A stretch of 64,000 nt of DNA from Iodobacter fluviatilis (GCF_900451195.1 NZ_UGHR01000001.1:2976001-3040000); one strand, 5' to 3'. Shown: positions 21,113-31,497, counted from the first letter of the stretch. Translations and numbers: made by a program. Notes: generated by a model from the letters alone, not told the origin.

Positions 21113-21940
21113 ATGAAACTTGAAGAAGTCTTCGAACAAACGCACAAGCTGCCGACCATACCCAAGGTTGTTCAAGAGCTCATTGATAGCTTTAGTAAAG
21201 ATGATATCGACATCGAGACCATCGCTAAAAAAATTGCACTCGATCAGGTTATTACCGCTAAAGTGCTGCGCTTAGCTAATTCCGCTCATTTTGGCGCTTC
21301 CAGACAAATTGCATCCGTCAACGAGGCCGTGGTTGTCCTTGGGTTTAACACGGTTCGCACCTTAGTGGTTGCCTCAGGGGTTACCGGTGCTTTTATTACA
21401 ACACCAGGCTTTGATCGTAAGCGGTTCTGGAAACACAGCCTGCGCGTGGCTACACTGGCCAAATGGCTGTCCAAACACGCCAAATATAATGGTGAAATTG
21501 CTTTTACCACCGGCATGATTCATAGCATCGGTGAAATGCTGATACATATTGTGGCCCCCGAGCTGGCCGCAAAAATTGATCAGTATGTCGATAATGGTGC
21601 AGCAGACCGGGTTGCTTTAGAAACCAACAATATTGGTTTTGATTATGTCATGGTGGGTGAAGAATTAGCCCGCCGCTGGAATTTTCCGGTTGAAATTCAA
21701 ATGGCCGTTAAATACCAAAACACACCGGATGATCAACAGCCCGCATCCAAATTAAGCCATATCCTGCACTTGGCCCTGAATCTGACCAAAAATGAAGAAA
21801 GCTGCGAAGATGCAAAGGCACTTGCGGCTAGTCTGCCTGTCTCATCTCTTGATGTACTTGCCCTTGATACGGATGCCCTTGGTGTCCACCTGACAGAGAT
21901 TAAAGACCTCGCATCAGGTATGGAAGAAATGATAGGCTGA
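21113..21940 (+). CDS. HDOD domain signalling protein
   Basis: This 275-residue protein is essentially one HDOD domain: LPTIPKVVQELI near the N terminus, then VLRLANSAHFGASRQIASVNEAVVVLG, the core of the family. HDOD proteins resemble HD phosphohydrolases but usually lack the metal ligands, and they act in regulatory complexes for motility, stress or c-di-GMP signalling. The ATG at 21113 (MKLEEVFEQ) follows GGGAGAG and is preferred over 21086. It is monocistronic with a clear terminator. Confidence 0.88.
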   Translation: MKLEEVFEQTHKLPTIPKVVQELIDSFSKDDIDIETIAKKIALDQVITAKVLRLANSAHFGASRQIASVNEAVVVLGFNTVRTLVVASGVTGAFITTPGFDRKRFWKHSLRVATLAKWLSKHAKYNGEIAFTTGMIHSIGEMLIHIVAPELAAKIDQYVDNGAADRVALETNNIGFDYVMVGEELARRWNFPVEIQMAVKYQNTPDDQQPASKLSHILHLALNLTKNEESCEDAKALAASLPVSSLDVLALDTDALGVHLTEIKDLASGMEEMIG

Positions 21941-21970
21941 GAGCACACAGTAAAGTATTTATTCAGCATT

Positions 21971-21998
21971 AAAAAGCCGGCCAATTCGCCGGTTTTTT
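21971..21998 (+). terminator. Rho-independent terminator after the HDOD gene
   Basis: A GC stem (ccggc / gccgg) is followed by TTTTTT on the plus strand. Confidence 0.8.
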
Positions 21999-22192
21999 AA
22001 TGCCATTTGCAGCGCGCTGATAATGGATTGAATCATTTAATTCACAGCTACATGCTTCTTTTTAATCAAGAAAACTTTGCGTTTAAAATGCGGGATAAGC
22101 CTGATATTCAAATCATAAGGCAGCACTTAGTCTTGTCTTGCCGGATGCTTAAAAGCAGAGAATCGGAAAACCACCCAAAGCGGAGATTTAAC

Positions 22193-22939
22193 ATGTTCAG
22201 CAAAAAAAATATAATTCTATTGCTCGCCAGTGCCACGCTGTTTGTTACTCCTGTATATGCTGCAAAAGTTTATCAAGTTGCAACTGACGCAGCTTATGCA
22301 CCGTTTGAATCCGTAAATGATAAAAAAGAAATTGTCGGCTTCGATATGGATGTGATTAAAGCTGTTGCGCTTAAGGCGGGCATAGAAGTTCAGTTGCACA
22401 ACACGCCTTGGGAAGGTATTTTTGCGACGCTTAGCTCTGGCGATCGCGATTTAGTTGCCTCTGCAGTAACTATTACGCCAGAGCGCAAACAGAGCATGGA
22501 TTTTTCAGACCCTTACTTTGAAGCCAAACAACTTATTGCAGTTGGTAAAAAAAGTAATATCAATAACTTCTCCGCTCTGAAAGGCAAAAAAGTAGGCGTT
22601 CAAACAGGCACAACCGGTGATGAAATTGTGCAAAAACTGCTGGGCAAGACCAGCCCCAACATCAAACGCTTTGAATCAACCCCTCTTGCCATTAAAGAAT
22701 TACTCAATGGTGGTGTAGATGCTGTTGTGGCTGATAATGGCGTAGTCATTAACTTTATCGCCAATAACAAGTCTTCCAGCCTAAAAACCATCGACGATGC
22801 AACTTTCGCAAAAGAATTCTATGGCTTTGCTGTAAAGAAAGGTAATAAAGAACTGCTGGAGAAGTTAAACAAAGGCATTGCCGCAATTAAAGCCGATGGT
22901 ACTTACGACAAAATCCACAAGAAATACTTCGGTAATTAA
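22193..22939 (+). CDS. Polar amino acid ABC transporter substrate-binding protein (GlnH-like)
   Basis: This 248-residue periplasmic-binding protein has a cleavable signal peptide ending VYA. It shows family 3 binding-protein features: TDAAYAPFESVNDKKEIVGFDMDV, the ligand-contact stretch VASAVTITPERKQSMDFSDPY, and VGVQTGTTGDE. It resembles GlnH and ArtJ, so glutamine or a basic amino acid is the likely ligand. The ATG at 22193 follows GGAG; the upstream extension to 22007 is not coding in character. It is separated from the permease gene by a terminator, which should give excess binding protein. Confidence 0.9.
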   Translation: MFSKKNIILLLASATLFVTPVYAAKVYQVATDAAYAPFESVNDKKEIVGFDMDVIKAVALKAGIEVQLHNTPWEGIFATLSSGDRDLVASAVTITPERKQSMDFSDPYFEAKQLIAVGKKSNINNFSALKGKKVGVQTGTTGDEIVQKLLGKTSPNIKRFESTPLAIKELLNGGVDAVVADNGVVINFIANNKSSSLKTIDDATFAKEFYGFAVKKGNKELLEKLNKGIAAIKADGTYDKIHKKYFGN

Positions 22940-22974
22940 GCTTAATCCTTTAAAATCGAAGCTATCTCTTTCAG

Positions 22975-23006
22975 AAGCGCAATCCTGCTGGGCTTGCGCT
23001 TTTTTA
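22975..23006 (+). terminator. Intra-operon terminator between binding protein and permease
   Basis: The stem aagcgcaa / ttgcgctt with an 11-base loop is followed by TTTTT. It lies between the GlnH-like and GlnP-like genes and would attenuate permease transcription relative to the binding protein. Confidence 0.8.
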
Positions 23007-23026
23007 TTCCGCAATCAGAATATGGC

Positions 23027-23833
23027 ATGACAATGGATTTCATTACCTTTTGGCAACAGATGCAAACCGCCGTTCCCATTCTTTCTAATTTTCAATTACA
23101 GATTGTTTGGGAATATCGCTCACTCTTTATCGATGGCATGAAGATGACCATCGGCATTACCCTGATTGCGGTCGTTTTTGGTACGCTGATCGGCTTGTTT
23201 GCAGGGATGGCCCGCCTAGCAGATGTAAAACACGGCTTGTGGAAATACCCAGTTCGTTTTCTGGTTCGCTGGCCTTCTTCGGCCTATGTCACTTTTTTCC
23301 GTGGCACGCCTTTATTTGTGCAAATTTTGCTAACCCACTTTGCCGTCATGCCCATGTTGGTTCACCCAACGGATGGTTTACTGATTAGTGGCGATTTAGC
23401 CTCTACACTCAGACAAGACTATGGCGCCTTTATGTCGGGTCTTGTGGCGCTCACCCTGAATGCCGGTGCTTATATCACTGAGATTTTCCGTGCGGGGATT
23501 CAGTCCATTGCCAAAGGCCAGTTTGAAGCCTCACGCTCCCTGGGGATGAATTACTGGCAAACCATGCGTTTTGTGATTATCCCGCAAGCCTTCCGCCGCA
23601 TGCTGCCACCCTTGGGTAACGAAGCCATCATGCTGCTTAAAGACAGCTCGCTGGTTTCTGCCATTGGCCTTGCTGAGCTGGCCTATGCGGCCAGAACAGT
23701 AGCGGGTGCTTATTCCCGCTACTGGGAGCCCTACCTCACCATCTCCTTCCTCTACCTTATCGTAACCTTGCTGATGGCTGCGGGTGTAAATAAGCTTGAG
23801 AAACACTTCCAGTCTAGCGGTGGCATTCACTAA
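23027..23833 (+). CDS. Amino acid ABC transporter permease (GlnP/HisM family)
   Basis: About 268 residues with hydrophobic segments (TIGITLIAVVFGTLIGLFAG and others) and the permease EAA-type loop (GQFEASRSLGMNYWQTMRFVIIPQAFRRMLPP) that docks the ATPase. It is the membrane partner of the upstream binding protein. The ATG at 23027 or 23033 is preferred because the upstream terminator occupies the region before it. The ATP-binding subunit (GlnQ type) is not adjacent: the next gene is priA on the other strand. A shared or distant ATPase is therefore needed. Confidence 0.9.
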   Translation: MTMDFITFWQQMQTAVPILSNFQLQIVWEYRSLFIDGMKMTIGITLIAVVFGTLIGLFAGMARLADVKHGLWKYPVRFLVRWPSSAYVTFFRGTPLFVQILLTHFAVMPMLVHPTDGLLISGDLASTLRQDYGAFMSGLVALTLNAGAYITEIFRAGIQSIAKGQFEASRSLGMNYWQTMRFVIIPQAFRRMLPPLGNEAIMLLKDSSLVSAIGLAELAYAARTVAGAYSRYWEPYLTISFLYLIVTLLMAAGVNKLEKHFQSSGGIH

Positions 23834-23848
23834 TGCCTAGTCCAATAC

Positions 23849-23884
23849 AAAAAAGCCTTCCAGCGATGGAAGGCTTTTTTTTAC
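23849..23884. terminator. Bidirectional terminator between the permease and priA
   Basis: The stem aagccttcca / tggaaggctt with loop gcga has A and T runs on either side, suitable for the convergent permease and priA genes. Confidence 0.85.
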
Positions 23885-23914
23885 CTATAAAACGCAGCAC
23901 AAATACGCTCAGCA

Positions 23915-26101
23915 CTACATCTCAATCGGGTCCACATCCAAAATACAGCGCACTTTATTGTTGCGTGCTTCCAGCATAAGCGCGATGCGTTTTAAGGCGT
24001 TGACCAAGGGATGACGGGTGTCGCTCATCACCAGCAGCTGCCAGCGCTCCATGCCCGCTTTGCGCTGCATGGTGGCGGCAATCGGGTCAAACATCTGCAC
24101 ACCTGGTGCATCGGCGAGCACGGCCTGTAATTGCAGTAAAAACGCCTTAGCCAGCGCACCTTCTTCGGCTTCGGCCCGCAATAGCGCATAAGCCGCAAAC
24201 GGCGGCAACTGCATACTGCGGCGCTCGTCCAGCTGCGCATCAGCAAACGCTGCGTAATCCTGAGCCAGCAGCTGACCATAAAAGGGATGATCGTGATACC
24301 CAGTCTGGATTAGCACCCTGCCCTGCGTGCCTGCCCGCCCGGCTCTGCCAGCCACCTGTAATAGCTGAGCATACATGCGCTCTTCACCGCGAAAATCCAC
24401 GCTAAAGAGCCCCGCATCGGCATTTAAAACCACCACTAAATTCAGCGCAGGGAAATCGTGTCCCTTGGCCATCATTTGCGTGCCAACCAGCAAATTGGCC
24501 TCGCCCGCGCTCACTTGGCGCAGCATTTCCTGCAAGCTGCCTTTGCGCCGTGTGTTATCCCGGTCAATACGTAAGATTTTGGCGTCAGGGAAAAGTGTTT
24601 CTAAAGCCGCTTCAATCCGTTGCGTACCCTGGCCTAGCGGGCGTATGTCCTGATTACCGCAATCCGGGCAGGCTGAAGGAATCACTTCCTCGTAGCCGCA
24701 ATGATGGCAGCGTAAACGGCGCTCATTTAAATGCAGCACCAGTTTGGCCGAGCAACGCTTACATTCGCCCAGCCAGCCGCATTCGCCACAAGAGAGTACT
24801 GGTGCATAACCACGGCGGTTAATAAACACCAGCACCTGCTGGCCACCCGCCAGGTGCTCACGCATGATATTTAAAGTGGCCTGATGCAGGCCTTCCACCA
24901 CCTTAGCGCGATGCATGGGGATAATTTCGATTTGCGGCGGCATTGCCCCCCCCACCGCGCGGTGTTGTAAGGTAATCAGGCGATAGCGCCCCTGACGGGC
25001 GTTATGCCATGTCTCCAGCGCGGGGGTTGCCGAGCCCAGCACAATGGGCACCTGCCGCTGATGTGCCCGATAAACCGCGGCATCCCGGGCCGAATAGCGC
25101 AGGCCCTCCTGCTGCTTAAACGAGGCGTCGTGCTCCTCGTCCACCACAATCATTCCCAGGCGAGGCATAGGCGTAAACACGGCCAGACGCGTGCCGAGCA
25201 CAATATGTGCCTCACCACGGCTGGCAGACAGCCAATTGAGCACCCTTTCCTTATCGCTTAAGCCGCTATGCAGCGCCACAATACGGGCACTGGGAAAACG
25301 CGCCCTGAAGCGCGCCTCCAGCTGCGGCGTCAGGTTTATCTCCGGCACCAGCACTAAGGCTTGTTTCCCCCGAGCAAGACAAGCTGCAATCGTTTGCAAA
25401 TAAACTTCGGTTTTGCCGCTACCGGTAATACCAAACAATAAAAACGCAGCAAACGAGGCATGCTGGCCATCAATCAAAGCAATCGCTGCGGCTTGCTCAG
25501 CATTAGCCCCGGCAGCCCCAACGGGCAGAGGAATCGCATCGGGCAGTGTTTCGGTAAAAAACACCCAGCCCGCTTCTATCCAGTTTTTCAGCCATTTATT
25601 TGCACTGGGCGACACCGCCGCCAGCTCGGCACGTGCCATAGGCTGAGCCAGCATCAGGGCTAGTTGCTTTTGCGCTGTAGCGCGCGGAGACAAGCTTTGC
25701 AAAAGCGCATCCAGATTACCAGCCTGGTAAACACCGCCAGGCTCTGGCGGCACAAAGGCCTTGGGCTGGCGTAACGCAACGGGCAGCGCGGTTGCCAGAA
25801 CCTGCCCCAGCGGATGGCCATAATAGTCGGCACAAAAACGACTCAGTGCCAGCACATCTTCAGCCAGCGGCGGCATATCATCGGGCAGGGCAACAACAGG
25901 GCGTATTTTTGTCTGATCAAATGCTGTTTCAGTTGCAACACTCAGAATAACCCCCGCCAGGCGGCGCGGACCAAATGGAATGATCACCCGCGCACCGATC
26001 ACAGGGGCATACTCAGCAGGGCAGCTATATTCAAAAAGACGTGTAAGCGGAACATCGAGCGCCACCGAAACATAGCAGCAGTTTTTTAATACTCCGGTCA
26101 T
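23915..26101 (-). CDS. priA: Primosomal protein N' (replication restart helicase PriA)
   Basis: This 728-residue protein has the PriA layout: an N-terminal DNA-binding domain, Walker A (FGITGSGKTEVYLQ), a DEEH box (VVDEEHDASFKQQ), a cysteine-rich zinc-binding region with four CxxC pairs (CGECGWLGECKRC ... CHHCGYEEVIPSACPDC), and a C-terminal helicase half (GTQMMAKGHDFP, QVAGRAGRAG). PriA reloads DnaB at repaired forks. The start MTGVLKNCCYVSVALDVPL matches the family N terminus. Two DnaA-box-like sites lie just upstream. Confidence 0.96.
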   Translation of the reverse strand: MTGVLKNCCYVSVALDVPLTRLFEYSCPAEYAPVIGARVIIPFGPRRLAGVILSVATETAFDQTKIRPVVALPDDMPPLAEDVLALSRFCADYYGHPLGQVLATALPVALRQPKAFVPPEPGGVYQAGNLDALLQSLSPRATAQKQLALMLAQPMARAELAAVSPSANKWLKNWIEAGWVFFTETLPDAIPLPVGAAGANAEQAAAIALIDGQHASFAAFLLFGITGSGKTEVYLQTIAACLARGKQALVLVPEINLTPQLEARFRARFPSARIVALHSGLSDKERVLNWLSASRGEAHIVLGTRLAVFTPMPRLGMIVVDEEHDASFKQQEGLRYSARDAAVYRAHQRQVPIVLGSATPALETWHNARQGRYRLITLQHRAVGGAMPPQIEIIPMHRAKVVEGLHQATLNIMREHLAGGQQVLVFINRRGYAPVLSCGECGWLGECKRCSAKLVLHLNERRLRCHHCGYEEVIPSACPDCGNQDIRPLGQGTQRIEAALETLFPDAKILRIDRDNTRRKGSLQEMLRQVSAGEANLLVGTQMMAKGHDFPALNLVVVLNADAGLFSVDFRGEERMYAQLLQVAGRAGRAGTQGRVLIQTGYHDHPFYGQLLAQDYAAFADAQLDERRSMQLPPFAAYALLRAEAEEGALAKAFLLQLQAVLADAPGVQMFDPIAATMQRKAGMERWQLLVMSDTRHPLVNALKRIALMLEARNNKVRCILDVDPIEM

Positions 26102-26145
26102 AAACGCCCTGCAAATAGGTGCAAAACAAGACTACCCACAGATTT

Positions 26146-26166
26146 TGTGGATAACTTTGTGGATTA
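26146..26166. promoter_or_regulatory. Pair of DnaA-box-like sites upstream of priA
   Basis: TGTGGATAA at 26146-26154 is the exact reverse complement of the DnaA consensus TTATCCACA. TGTGGATTA at 26158-26166 differs by one base. They sit 45 bp upstream of the priA start. No other cluster or AT-rich unwinding element marks this 290-bp gap as an origin; control of priA by DnaA is possible. Confidence 0.45.
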
Positions 26167-26392
26167 ACTGAAGATAAGTGCACAAACCCCAATAGAATCG
26201 GGGCTGTGCTTAGCTTGCCTATTTTTTGAACTCTAAAATACTTCGTTTAAAATCAAAGAGTTACAAAAATGCGTAACAAACAATTAATTTTTCCTTAATG
26301 CTTGACAAGTCGCATTTAGCATACATAAACACTGTGCATAACTCAGGCTTATATCAGAAAAACCAAATGGAATGAGGCCATAAGCCCTTGTT

Positions 26393-27466
26393 TTACTTAT
26401 GAAATTGATGATACTTTCGTGACAGATTGTGTACACTTTCAACCAAGGTGGTGACATGATCAGGATGGGTGAATTGCGAGATACCATGCCCCAAGTTAAA
26501 CACATGCCCCTCACCCTCACCAAAGCTTGCCAGTAAGCGATCCACTTCAGATTCAATTGCAGCGGGGTTGGCAAACAATGCATTAGGGTCGAAATTACCC
26601 TGCAAAGCCACTTTATCGCCGATACGGCGACGAGCATCGGCCAGGTCCACCGTCCAGTCCAACCCCACCGCATCGCAGCCGCTATTGGCGATATCTTCTA
26701 GCCACAGTCCACCGCCCTTGGTAAACACAATGACCGGTACTTTACGGCCGTCATGCGTACGCTTGAGGCCCGCAATGACCTGCTTCATATAGTTCAGCGA
26801 GAATTCCTGATACTTGCCATAAGCCAAAGCACCGCCCCATGTATCAAAAATCTGCACGGCCTGCGCACCCGCTTCAATTTGCGCGTTCAGGTAATCAATC
26901 ACGGTAAGGGCATTCACATTCAGGATGTGGTGCAAAAGCTCAGGCCGATCGTAAAGCATGGTTTTCACACGACTGAACGTCGCCGAGCCCTGGCCTTCAA
27001 TCATGTAGCAAGCAAGGGTGAACGGGCTGCCAGAAAAGCCAATCAGGGGCACCCTGCCATTTAAAGCCTTGCGGATGGATGACACAGCATCGGTTACATA
27101 GCGCAGCTCTGTGCCCACATCAGGCACAGTCAGCGCCAAGATATCCCGCTCGTCCCGCAGAGGCCGCTCAAACTTAGGGCCCTCACCTTCTGCAAAATAC
27201 AGCCCCAAGCCCATTGCATCGGGCACGGTCAGGATATCGCTGAATAAAATTGCCGCATCTAATGGGTAGCGCTCAAGCGGCTGCAAGGTCACTTCGGTGG
27301 CAAGCGCTGTATTTTTACAAAGCTGCAAGAAAGAACCGGCTTCTTTGCGAGTAGCACAGTACTCAGGCAAATACCGCCCCGCCTGACGCATTAGCCACAC
27401 CGGGGTGTATTCCACAGGCTCACGACAAAGGGCGCGCAAAAAAGTATCGTTTTGTAATTGACTCAT
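26393..27466 (-). CDS. hemE: Uroporphyrinogen decarboxylase
   Basis: This 357-residue protein is the expected length. The N terminus has the family signature [15 protein letters not shown] (about residues 20-34) with the substrate-binding Arg residues, and further on [16 protein letters not shown], the second signature, and FNLGHGI near the C terminus. It decarboxylates uroporphyrinogen III to coproporphyrinogen III in heme synthesis. The start is the ATG at 27466 ([10 protein letters not shown]), preceded by GGAAAG 7 bp away; the upstream ATG at 27481 overlaps that ribosome site. Confidence 0.97.
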   Translation of the reverse strand: MSQLQNDTFLRALCREPVEYTPVWLMRQAGRYLPEYCATRKEAGSFLQLCKNTALATEVTLQPLERYPLDAAILFSDILTVPDAMGLGLYFAEGEGPKFERPLRDERDILALTVPDVGTELRYVTDAVSSIRKALNGRVPLIGFSGSPFTLACYMIEGQGSATFSRVKTMLYDRPELLHHILNVNALTVIDYLNAQIEAGAQAVQIFDTWGGALAYGKYQEFSLNYMKQVIAGLKRTHDGRKVPVIVFTKGGGLWLEDIANSGCDAVGLDWTVDLADARRRIGDKVALQGNFDPNALFANPAAIESEVDRLLASFGEGEGHVFNLGHGISQFTHPDHVTTLVESVHNLSRKYHQFHK

Positions 27467-27520
27467 TAAGTAGCTTTCCATTTAAAGCAGCACACCCGTT
27501 TTTAAAGGGCGACTTGCTTA

Positions 27521-27548
27521 AAAACGGGGAGAACACCGCTCTCCCCGG
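27521..27548 (-). terminator. Rho-independent terminator after the glnS-linked gene
   Basis: The stem cggggaga / tctccccg with a 7-base loop is followed by TTTTTAAG on the minus strand, downstream of the gene ending at 27573. Confidence 0.8.
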
Positions 27549-27572
27549 AAGTAACGCATACCATCCACCTGC

Positions 27573-27965
27573 TTAACGGCAAAGCTGTTTGGTATAACCC
27601 TTAGCACCACGACGGCAGGTATGATCCTGCTGCTGCTCAGCAATCACCCAAGCTGCATCGACAAAAGCCATTTTCAAGCGATAACGCTCGCTGGCCACGC
27701 TGTCATCCATCAGCCCTTTTATTTCTACATTCACCTGAGCATGCAAAAAGTCTTCGCCTTGAGAGCGCTGTTGAATATCCAGACGCTGATATTCAAACTG
27801 CCCGCCGGGGGTGCTGATTTTATTTTTCAGATAAGCCAAAGCCACTTGCACCGGATGCTGGCCTGCCTCTCCCTGATAAACCACGGCAGGCGCAGCCGCA
27901 AAAACTGCGCCACTGCCTGCCAGCAAAACCAGTGTCAGCCACTTTTTCAAGATGCGCTTTTCCAA
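27573..27965 (-). CDS. Hypothetical exported protein coupled to glnS
   Basis: This 130-residue protein has a signal peptide ([14 protein letters not shown], cleavage near residue 23-25). The mature part is rich in short strands and has a Cys pair near its C terminus (HTCRRG ... QLCR). No family is recognised. It starts 19 bp inside the end of glnS, so it is translated with it and followed by a terminator. A function cannot be assigned. Confidence 0.75.
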   Translation of the reverse strand: MEKRILKKWLTLVLLAGSGAVFAAAPAVVYQGEAGQHPVQVALAYLKNKISTPGGQFEYQRLDIQQRSQGEDFLHAQVNVEIKGLMDDSVASERYRLKMAFVDAAWVIAEQQQDHTCRRGAKGYTKQLCR

Positions 27966-29632
27966 GTGTCTTTTAATGTAACCGCGCGATTAAACACAAT
28001 CTTTTCGCCTGCGACATGATCTTTACGATCGGTAACAAAATAGCCCAAACGCTCAAACTGATAACGTGTTTCCGGTGCTAAACCACCTGCTACGGCTTCA
28101 ACATAAGCCGTGACCACTTCCAGCGATTCCGGATTAATAAACTGGCGGAAATCAAGGTATTCACCATCTGCGCCGCGCACAGCATCTGGGCGGGCCTCAG
28201 TAAATAAGCGGTCGTACAAGCGCACTTCGGCAGGCACAGCGTGCTCGGCAGACAACCAATGAATCACGCCTTTTACCTTACGGCCAACCGGGTTTTGCCC
28301 CAGCGTTGCCATATCCAAGCTGCATTTAAGCTCGATTACATTGCCCGCTGCGTCTTTGACGACTTCATCGCATTTCATTACATAGGAATAACGCAAACGT
28401 ACTTCGCTGCCTAAGGTCAGGCGTTGCCAGCCAGCGGGCGGCACCTCAGCAAAATCATCCTGCTCTACCCAAATCTCACGCGCGATTGGCACATTACGTT
28501 CGCCAAATTCCGGGTGCTGTGGATGATAAGGCGCAGTACGCGAGGCGGTTACGCCTTCTTCATAATTGGTCAGTGTCACTTTCAAGGGGCGAACCACGGC
28601 CATAATGCGCGGGCAACTACTTTCTAATTGCTCACGTACTGCGCCTTCCAAGATACTTAAATCCACCACATTTTCTGATTTGGAAACGCCCACGCGCTGA
28701 GCAAATAATTTAATCCCCTCAGGCGTATAACCACGGCGGCGCATCCCGATCACGGTCGGCATACGCGGATCATCCCAACCGGATACCAGCCCTTCATTCA
28801 CCAGTGCCGCCAGCTTACGCTTAGAGGTCATGGTGTAGAGCAGCTCAAGACGCGAGAATTCAATCTGCTGAGGATGGCAATCAATGGTGATGTTATCCAG
28901 CACCCAATCATAAAGCGGGCGGTGATCAGCAAATTCGAGCGTACACAGACTGTGCGTAATCCCTTCCAGTGCATCAGAAATACAATGGGTGTAGTCGTAC
29001 ATCGGGTAGATGCACCATTTATCACCGGTACGAATATGATGCGCACGCTTGATGCGGTAGATCACCGGATCACGCAAATTCAGATTTGGCGCGGCCATAT
29101 CAATTTTAAGACGCAGTGTTTTGCTGCCATCGGCAAACTCGCCCGCTTTCATGCGACGGAATAAATCCAGATTCTCTTCAACAGAGCGATCACGGAAAGG
29201 GCTGTTTTTACCCGGCACTTCAAAATTGCCACGGTATTCACGCATTTGCTCGGCATCCAGCTCACATACGAAGGCCTTACCTGCCAGGATAAGCTCTTCT
29301 GCGTAAGCATAAAGCTGATCAAAGTAATCAGCGGCATGGCGAATCTCGCCCGCCCATTCAAAACCCAGCCATTTCACATCACTGGCAATGGCTTGCGCGA
29401 ATTCTTCATTTTCTTTCTCAGGATTGGTGTCATCCATGCGCAAATTACACAGGCCCTGGTAATCTTGCGCGACCCCAAAGTTCAGGCAGATCGATTTAGC
29501 ATGGCCAACGTGCAAATAGCCATTGGGCTCAGGCGGAAAGCGCGTTTGAATGCTGGCATGCTTGCCGCTGGCAAGATCGCTTTCAATCGTGCTACGAATA
29601 AAATTGCTTACAATCGGGGCTTCATTGCTCAT
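27947..29632 (-). CDS. glnS: Glutamine-tRNA ligase
   Basis: This 561-residue class I synthetase is close to the E. coli length (about 554). The HIGH motif is in [15 protein letters not shown] (residues 32-46) and the KMSKS-type motif is [10 protein letters not shown] (about residue 315). The C-terminal anticodon-binding beta-barrels are present. It charges tRNA-Gln. Its last codons overlap the start of the small exported protein. The start at 29632 gives the family N terminus. Confidence 0.97.
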   Translation of the reverse strand: MSNEAPIVSNFIRSTIESDLASGKHASIQTRFPPEPNGYLHVGHAKSICLNFGVAQDYQGLCNLRMDDTNPEKENEEFAQAIASDVKWLGFEWAGEIRHAADYFDQLYAYAEELILAGKAFVCELDAEQMREYRGNFEVPGKNSPFRDRSVEENLDLFRRMKAGEFADGSKTLRLKIDMAAPNLNLRDPVIYRIKRAHHIRTGDKWCIYPMYDYTHCISDALEGITHSLCTLEFADHRPLYDWVLDNITIDCHPQQIEFSRLELLYTMTSKRKLAALVNEGLVSGWDDPRMPTVIGMRRRGYTPEGIKLFAQRVGVSKSENVVDLSILEGAVREQLESSCPRIMAVVRPLKVTLTNYEEGVTASRTAPYHPQHPEFGERNVPIAREIWVEQDDFAEVPPAGWQRLTLGSEVRLRYSYVMKCDEVVKDAAGNVIELKCSLDMATLGQNPVGRKVKGVIHWLSAEHAVPAEVRLYDRLFTEARPDAVRGADGEYLDFRQFINPESLEVVTAYVEAVAGGLAPETRYQFERLGYFVTDRKDHVAGEKIVFNRAVTLKDTWKSAS

Positions 29633-29838
29633 GTCTGAATAGGGTTCTGTAGATACTTAGATACCGTCTATTCTACCGTAACCAAGTGCAGATTGGGGTC
29701 TGGCCATGCATTACAGCAATGCGGCAATAAGCACTTGCGTGATATCTTTGCGCCTTTTTTAAAAATGGCCGGTTAACGGAGCAGCAATTCAGGCTCTAAA
29801 CCACGCCATACAAGCTGACTAATAAGGAAGAGAACACA

Positions 29839-30897
29839 ATGTGGAAATGGTTATTTTTAGGCTTTTTACTTCATGTATCCTGGGCAAATGCGACCGACAA
29901 ATTATCCATCTATGTATGGAGCAACTCCATGCCCGCCAGCACCATCAAGGCCTTTGAAGCTCGCTGCCATTGCCGTGTTGAGCAAAGTTATTATGGCGAC
30001 AATGAAGAGCTGCTGGCCAAGCTGGCGGCGGGTGCTAGGGGTTACGATCTGATTTTCCCTTCAACGTTTGTCCTGCCTGCGCTGATCGGCCCTAATAAAC
30101 TTATGGCCCTCGACAAAAGCAAACTCCCGCACAGCAAAGACATTCTGCCTGCCTTTTTACGCGTACCCTATGACAGCAATAACGCCTATCACCAGCCTTT
30201 TATGATTGGTGTAACCCTGCTGGGCTATAACGCAGAAAAACTAAAAGAAGTAGGTGTTGATCCTAGAAGCTGGGCCGCTATTTTTGACCCGGAACAGCTC
30301 AAAAAAATAAAAAATAAAGTCACCGTTTTAGACAGCTCTCGCGAATTATTTGCCGCAGCGCTGATGTATCTCGGCAAGGACCCCAATTCTGGCAAGCAAG
30401 AAGACCTGGCTGCCGCCAGTGAGGTCATCCGCAAAGCCAAGCCATATTGGGCGGCTTTTAATAACGACAGCTACAGCCGCCAGCTTGCCAGCGGCAATAT
30501 CTGGCTGGCAATGGGCAATAGCTCGGATTTATTTCAGGCAAGCCGCGAAGTCAAAGACACTAAACGTAAATTCCACCTAGAATTTACAGCGCAAAAAGAA
30601 GGCAATGAATGGTGGATGGATACCGTCACCATGATGCGAGATGCACCAAGACCTGATCTTGCCCATCAGTTCATTGATTTCTTACTTGAAGGAAAAACAG
30701 CCGCTGCTCAGGCCAAGGCCAGCGGCGGCATCAGCCCGGTCAGCACGGCAGCACCCTTTTTAGACCCGGAGCTCAGCCAGCACCCGGTACTGAACCCTAA
30801 GCCGCAAGACTTTTCCAAATGGACTTTATTACGGGCTTATGATGCAAAAGAGCGACGCCTGCTAAGCCGCTACTGGACAGGCATTAAGGTGCAATAA
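29839..30897 (+). CDS. PotD-like polyamine substrate-binding protein
   Basis: This 352-residue periplasmic-binding protein has a signal peptide (LGFLLHVSWANA). The mature N terminus DKLSIYVWSNSMPASTIKAFEA and the stretch GYDLIFPSTFVLPALI match the spermidine/putrescine binding family; the aromatic cage residues cannot be checked without alignment. No potABC genes are nearby. The ATG at 29839 follows GGAAGAG. A polyamine ligand is inferred from family similarity. Confidence 0.85.
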   Translation: MWKWLFLGFLLHVSWANATDKLSIYVWSNSMPASTIKAFEARCHCRVEQSYYGDNEELLAKLAAGARGYDLIFPSTFVLPALIGPNKLMALDKSKLPHSKDILPAFLRVPYDSNNAYHQPFMIGVTLLGYNAEKLKEVGVDPRSWAAIFDPEQLKKIKNKVTVLDSSRELFAAALMYLGKDPNSGKQEDLAAASEVIRKAKPYWAAFNNDSYSRQLASGNIWLAMGNSSDLFQASREVKDTKRKFHLEFTAQKEGNEWWMDTVTMMRDAPRPDLAHQFIDFLLEGKTAAAQAKASGGISPVSTAAPFLDPELSQHPVLNPKPQDFSKWTLLRAYDAKERRLLSRYWTGIKVQ

Positions 30898-30996
30898 GCC
30901 TTCATGAGCGATTCAGCGTTACTGAAACAATCAGCAACGCTGAACTTTCTGTTTAATGAATTTACAAAGTGTATAAATAAACATATAAGCGAATTG

Positions 30997-31025
30997 TTGT
31001 ATTGCCTTTGCACGACATGTATAAA
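30997..31025 (+). promoter_or_regulatory. Putative sigma-70 promoter of the NTF2-like gene
   Basis: TTGTAT (30997-31002) and TATAAA (31020-31025) are separated by 17 bp, just upstream of a GTG start at 31057 with GGAG. This position supports the GTG start, because the promoter lies inside the longer reading frame starting at 30904. Confidence 0.5.
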
Positions 31026-31056
31026 ACAAGATGCGTTGAATAATGGAGTGCACAAA

Positions 31057-31494
31057 GTGAATCAAGGATTAGAAGCGTTTTTTGAACGATATGGTGAGGC
31101 TTATTCTGCCTTAGACGCAAACGCAACGTCCTCCATGTTTGCTTTACCCTTTATGACCATCCATCAAGGCCAGGGAACGGTCTGGGAAACCATGGACTTG
31201 CTCCTGCCTGCAACAGCAAGCTTGCTGGGCTGGTTTGAGCAGCAGGGGTTTCTTAATGCAACTTATAAAATTAAAGACATCCTACAAATTGATACCCACT
31301 TTGCGACCGTCAACCTTATTTGGTCGGTTACACGGCTGGAATCAGACCCATGGCAATATGGCACTTGTTACCACCTCAAACGAGACGCAGATGACTGGAA
31401 AATCTACGGTGTAGTACAGTTTGACGCCGTACCCGAGATTGAAGAGGGTATAGATGCTGCGCTCAGGCATAAACACACCTCACCTGGCCTGTAA
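31057..31494 (+). CDS. Small NTF2/SnoaL-like protein
   Basis: About 145 residues from a GTG start (VNQGLEAFFERYGEAYSALD). The pattern of an N-terminal helix pair, FALPFMTIHQGQ, then paired strands (IDTHFATVNLIWSVTR, GTCYHLKRDADDWKIYGVVQFD) fits the NTF2/SnoaL-like cone fold. GGAG lies 8 bp before the GTG. The frame continues upstream to an ATG at 30904, but that region holds a good promoter and reads poorly as protein. The function is unknown. Confidence 0.65.
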   Translation: MNQGLEAFFERYGEAYSALDANATSSMFALPFMTIHQGQGTVWETMDLLLPATASLLGWFEQQGFLNATYKIKDILQIDTHFATVNLIWSVTRLESDPWQYGTCYHLKRDADDWKIYGVVQFDAVPEIEEGIDAALRHKHTSPGL

Positions 31495-31497
31495 AAA

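Noticed and set aside
26102..26392. A replication origin at the DnaA boxes
   Set aside because: Only two boxes are present, with no box cluster, no dnaA gene and no clear unwinding region.
30904..31056. Longer N-terminal extension of the NTF2-like gene
   Set aside because: A -35/-10 pair lies inside it, and a GTG with a good ribosome site follows. The extension reads poorly as protein.
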